Shown: positions 5,341 to 6,179 of the stretch, piece by piece | Numbering within the stretch: position 1 is the stretch's first letter | Layout: every line of letters starts with the position of its first letter | Origin: Rickettsiales bacterium | GTDB taxonomy: Bacteria > Pseudomonadota > Alphaproteobacteria > Rickettsiales > Rickettsiaceae | Direction: 5' to 3' | Assembly: GCA_947508155.1 (NCBI GenBank) | Contig: CANNRM010000037.1 | Coordinates: 1 to 6,179, forward strand | Length of the DNA: 6,179 bases | Notes under the pieces: model-generated | What the model was told of the DNA's origin: nothing | The model's database searches: none | The model's input: the letters and a program-made list of their open reading frames with translations, nothing else | Position numbers and translations under genes: made by a program

Positions 5341-5471
5341 TCCCAATGTCCGAAATTAACCGCATAAAAGAAACTTATCATAGTCTCGCGTCCTCACGTA
5401 CTTAAGTGTACGCTGCGGGCGCTCGCTACTCAAATTTCATTTATGCGATGAATTTGGGACTTGGTATTGGG
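5341..5471. repeat. 131-bp imperfect palindromic element upstream of tRNA-Ala
   Basis: Left and right halves are imperfect inverted copies around a centre near ACTTAAGT (5400-5407). Matching blocks, left then right: CCCAAT 5342-5347 with 5466-5471; the GTCC...AAATT block with its counterpart at about 5452-5460; CGCATAAA 5361-5368 with 5440-5447; GAAA with TTTC; and a GC-rich core, CGTCCTCACGTAC against GTACGCTGCGGGCG. By eye roughly three quarters of arm positions match, with one 5-base gap. The core resembles, from memory, intergenic repeats with 'CCTCACGTACTT...GTACGCTGCGG' in intracellular alphaproteobacteria. It begins 6 bp from the first base of the tRNA, so it occupies the tRNA's promoter region. 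Confidence 0.75.
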
Positions 5472-5500
5472 TACCTAAGTAAAAACTTTATACACTAAAT

Positions 5501-5526
5501 AAAAACACACGTCAATCATGTTTTTT
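5501..5526 (-). terminator. Possible intrinsic terminator after the RimJ/RimL-type gene
   Basis: Thirteen bases past the stop codon at 5539, the minus strand reads AAAAA-ACATG, loop ATTGA, then CGTGT-G-TTTTT and ATTTA. The ACATG/CGTGT stem (one G-U pair) can extend with A-T pairs past a single unpaired G, and a T-tract follows. The stem is short and AT-rich, so the call is tentative. Confidence 0.35.
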
Positions 5527-5538
5527 ATTTTTTTACAA

Positions 5539-6111
5539 CTATCTTACACGCGCAAAAATGTCAAAATCTACAACCTTGTTATTCAACACTTCAAATTTCC
5601 TCATTGTGCCCTCATATTCAAACCCGAAAGCCTTGCTGAAATTCCTAGAACGCTCATTCTCAGTAGCAATGTTTGCTTGAATCCTATTAAGCAACAACTC
5701 TTCATCGGCAAATTTCAAGACGGCCGCAAGAGCCTCCTTCGCAAGCCCCTTACCCCAATATTCAAAAGCTATATCATAACTAATATTAGATTTACGCTGA
5801 ATAAATTTCATCATACTCAAGCCAATAGACCCAATAATTTCATCGGTTTTTTTATGAGCTATAGCCCAGGAAATACCATTATAACGCTCAATATTTCCTT
5901 TATAATATTTTAAATCTTCCCTAGATGCATCAATAGACTTAGGAATACAATCCACAGGGACAAAATTCTTCACCTCAGGATGATTGATGTAATTATAATA
6001 CCCTTCAGCATCACCATCACGAAATTCCCTTAGTCGAATACGCTTTAGCTCCATACGAGGGAAAGCCGCAAAAACTTTATAAAAATGTTCTATAGATTCC
6101 ATTGATTCCAT
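5539..6111 (-). CDS. RimJ/RimL-type GNAT N-acetyltransferase
   Basis: A 190-residue protein of the Acetyltransf_3 (RimJ/RimL-like) branch of GNAT, which transfers acetyl groups from acetyl-CoA to protein N-termini or small amines. The opening FPRMELKRIRLREFRDGDAE (17-36) matches the family's 'FP-lET-RL-LR' start; the region HPEVKNFVP follows. Motif A is SYDIAFEYWGKGLAKEAL (111-128), with the GKGLA acyl-CoA loop at 120-124; motif B is NERSRNFSKAFGFEYEGTMRK (152-172). The usual 'leeKlGF' is changed to SKAFGF. No membrane segment. Two in-frame ATGs (6111 and 6102) are both possible; the one at 6111 is 3 nt after a TAA ending a probable upstream frame, which suggests coupling. The conserved FP before Met20 argues against starting at Met20. 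The specific substrate is not predictable. Confidence 0.88.
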   Translation of the reverse strand: MESMESIEHFYKVFAAFPRMELKRIRLREFRDGDAEGYYNYINHPEVKNFVPVDCIPKSIDASREDLKYYKGNIERYNGISWAIAHKKTDEIIGSIGLSMMKFIQRKSNISYDIAFEYWGKGLAKEALAAVLKFADEELLLNRIQANIATENERSRNFSKAFGFEYEGTMRKFEVLNNKVVDFDIFARVR

Positions 6112-6114
6112 TTC

Positions 6115-6179
6115 TTAACTCACTGCTTGATTATCAGAATCTCCAACAACGTGAACAGCATCCAACGTTTTTTTGATGA
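6115..6179 (-). CDS. C-terminal end of a probable upstream gene (runs off right edge)
   Basis: The minus-strand frame entering at the right edge reads IKKTLDAVHVVGDSDNQAVS and stops at TAA (6117-6115), 3 nt before the ATG of the RimJ/RimL-type gene. The residues look like an ordinary soluble protein end, and the tight TAA-GAA-ATG junction fits an operon. Only 20 codons are visible and another frame is also open for 19 codons, so neither the frame nor an identity is secure. I do not recognise it. Confidence 0.4.
   Translation of the reverse strand, partial: IKKTLDAVHVVGDSDNQAVS

Noticed and set aside
5518..5913. 131-codon plus-strand frame
   Set aside because: It is antisense to the RimJ/RimL-type acetyltransferase, whose motifs A and B are clear.

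Overview
The window is AT-rich and gene-dense and carries an alphaproteobacterial gene set. The clearest lineage marker is a ChpT-type histidine phosphotransferase, a cell-cycle phosphorelay protein restricted to Alphaproteobacteria. Low GC, short intergenic gaps, a tRNA-Ala(UGC) gene with no rRNA beside it, and three different palindromic intergenic repeats together suggest a host-associated, Rickettsiales- or Holosporales-like bacterium. That placement is inference; no 16S or other strong phylogenetic marker is present.

Layout from left to right: the first 200 codons of a DsbD-family thiol:disulfide membrane transporter on the minus strand (cut by the window's left edge); a 40-bp divergent promoter region; yqgE (UPF0301/AlgH family) on plus; a convergent two-domain GNAT acetyltransferase on minus with a near-consensus promoter; a divergent 130-residue protein of unknown function on plus; class II fumarase (fumC) on minus; a 93-bp inverted repeat; chpT on minus; an intergenic stretch with a possible 29-codon ORF and two small inverted repeats; tRNA-Ala(UGC) on minus; a 131-bp imperfect palindrome directly upstream of the tRNA; a RimJ/RimL-type GNAT acetyltransferase on minus; and the last 20 codons of a probable upstream gene running off the right edge. 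Everything from about 2831 to the right end that can be called with reasonable confidence lies on the minus strand.

The genes do not form one pathway. Fumarase serves the TCA cycle, ChpT relays phosphate from CckA to CtrA/CpdR, the DsbD relative moves electrons to periplasmic thiols, and the two acetyltransferases have unknown substrates. No CRISPR array, transposase, phage gene, toxin-antitoxin pair or defence cassette was seen.

The points most worth a second look are the palindromic elements (especially the one that must contain or abut the tRNA-Ala promoter), the tandem GNAT protein whose first domain has lost its CoA-binding loop, a possibly leaderless dsbD mRNA, and the unrecognised 130-residue protein.
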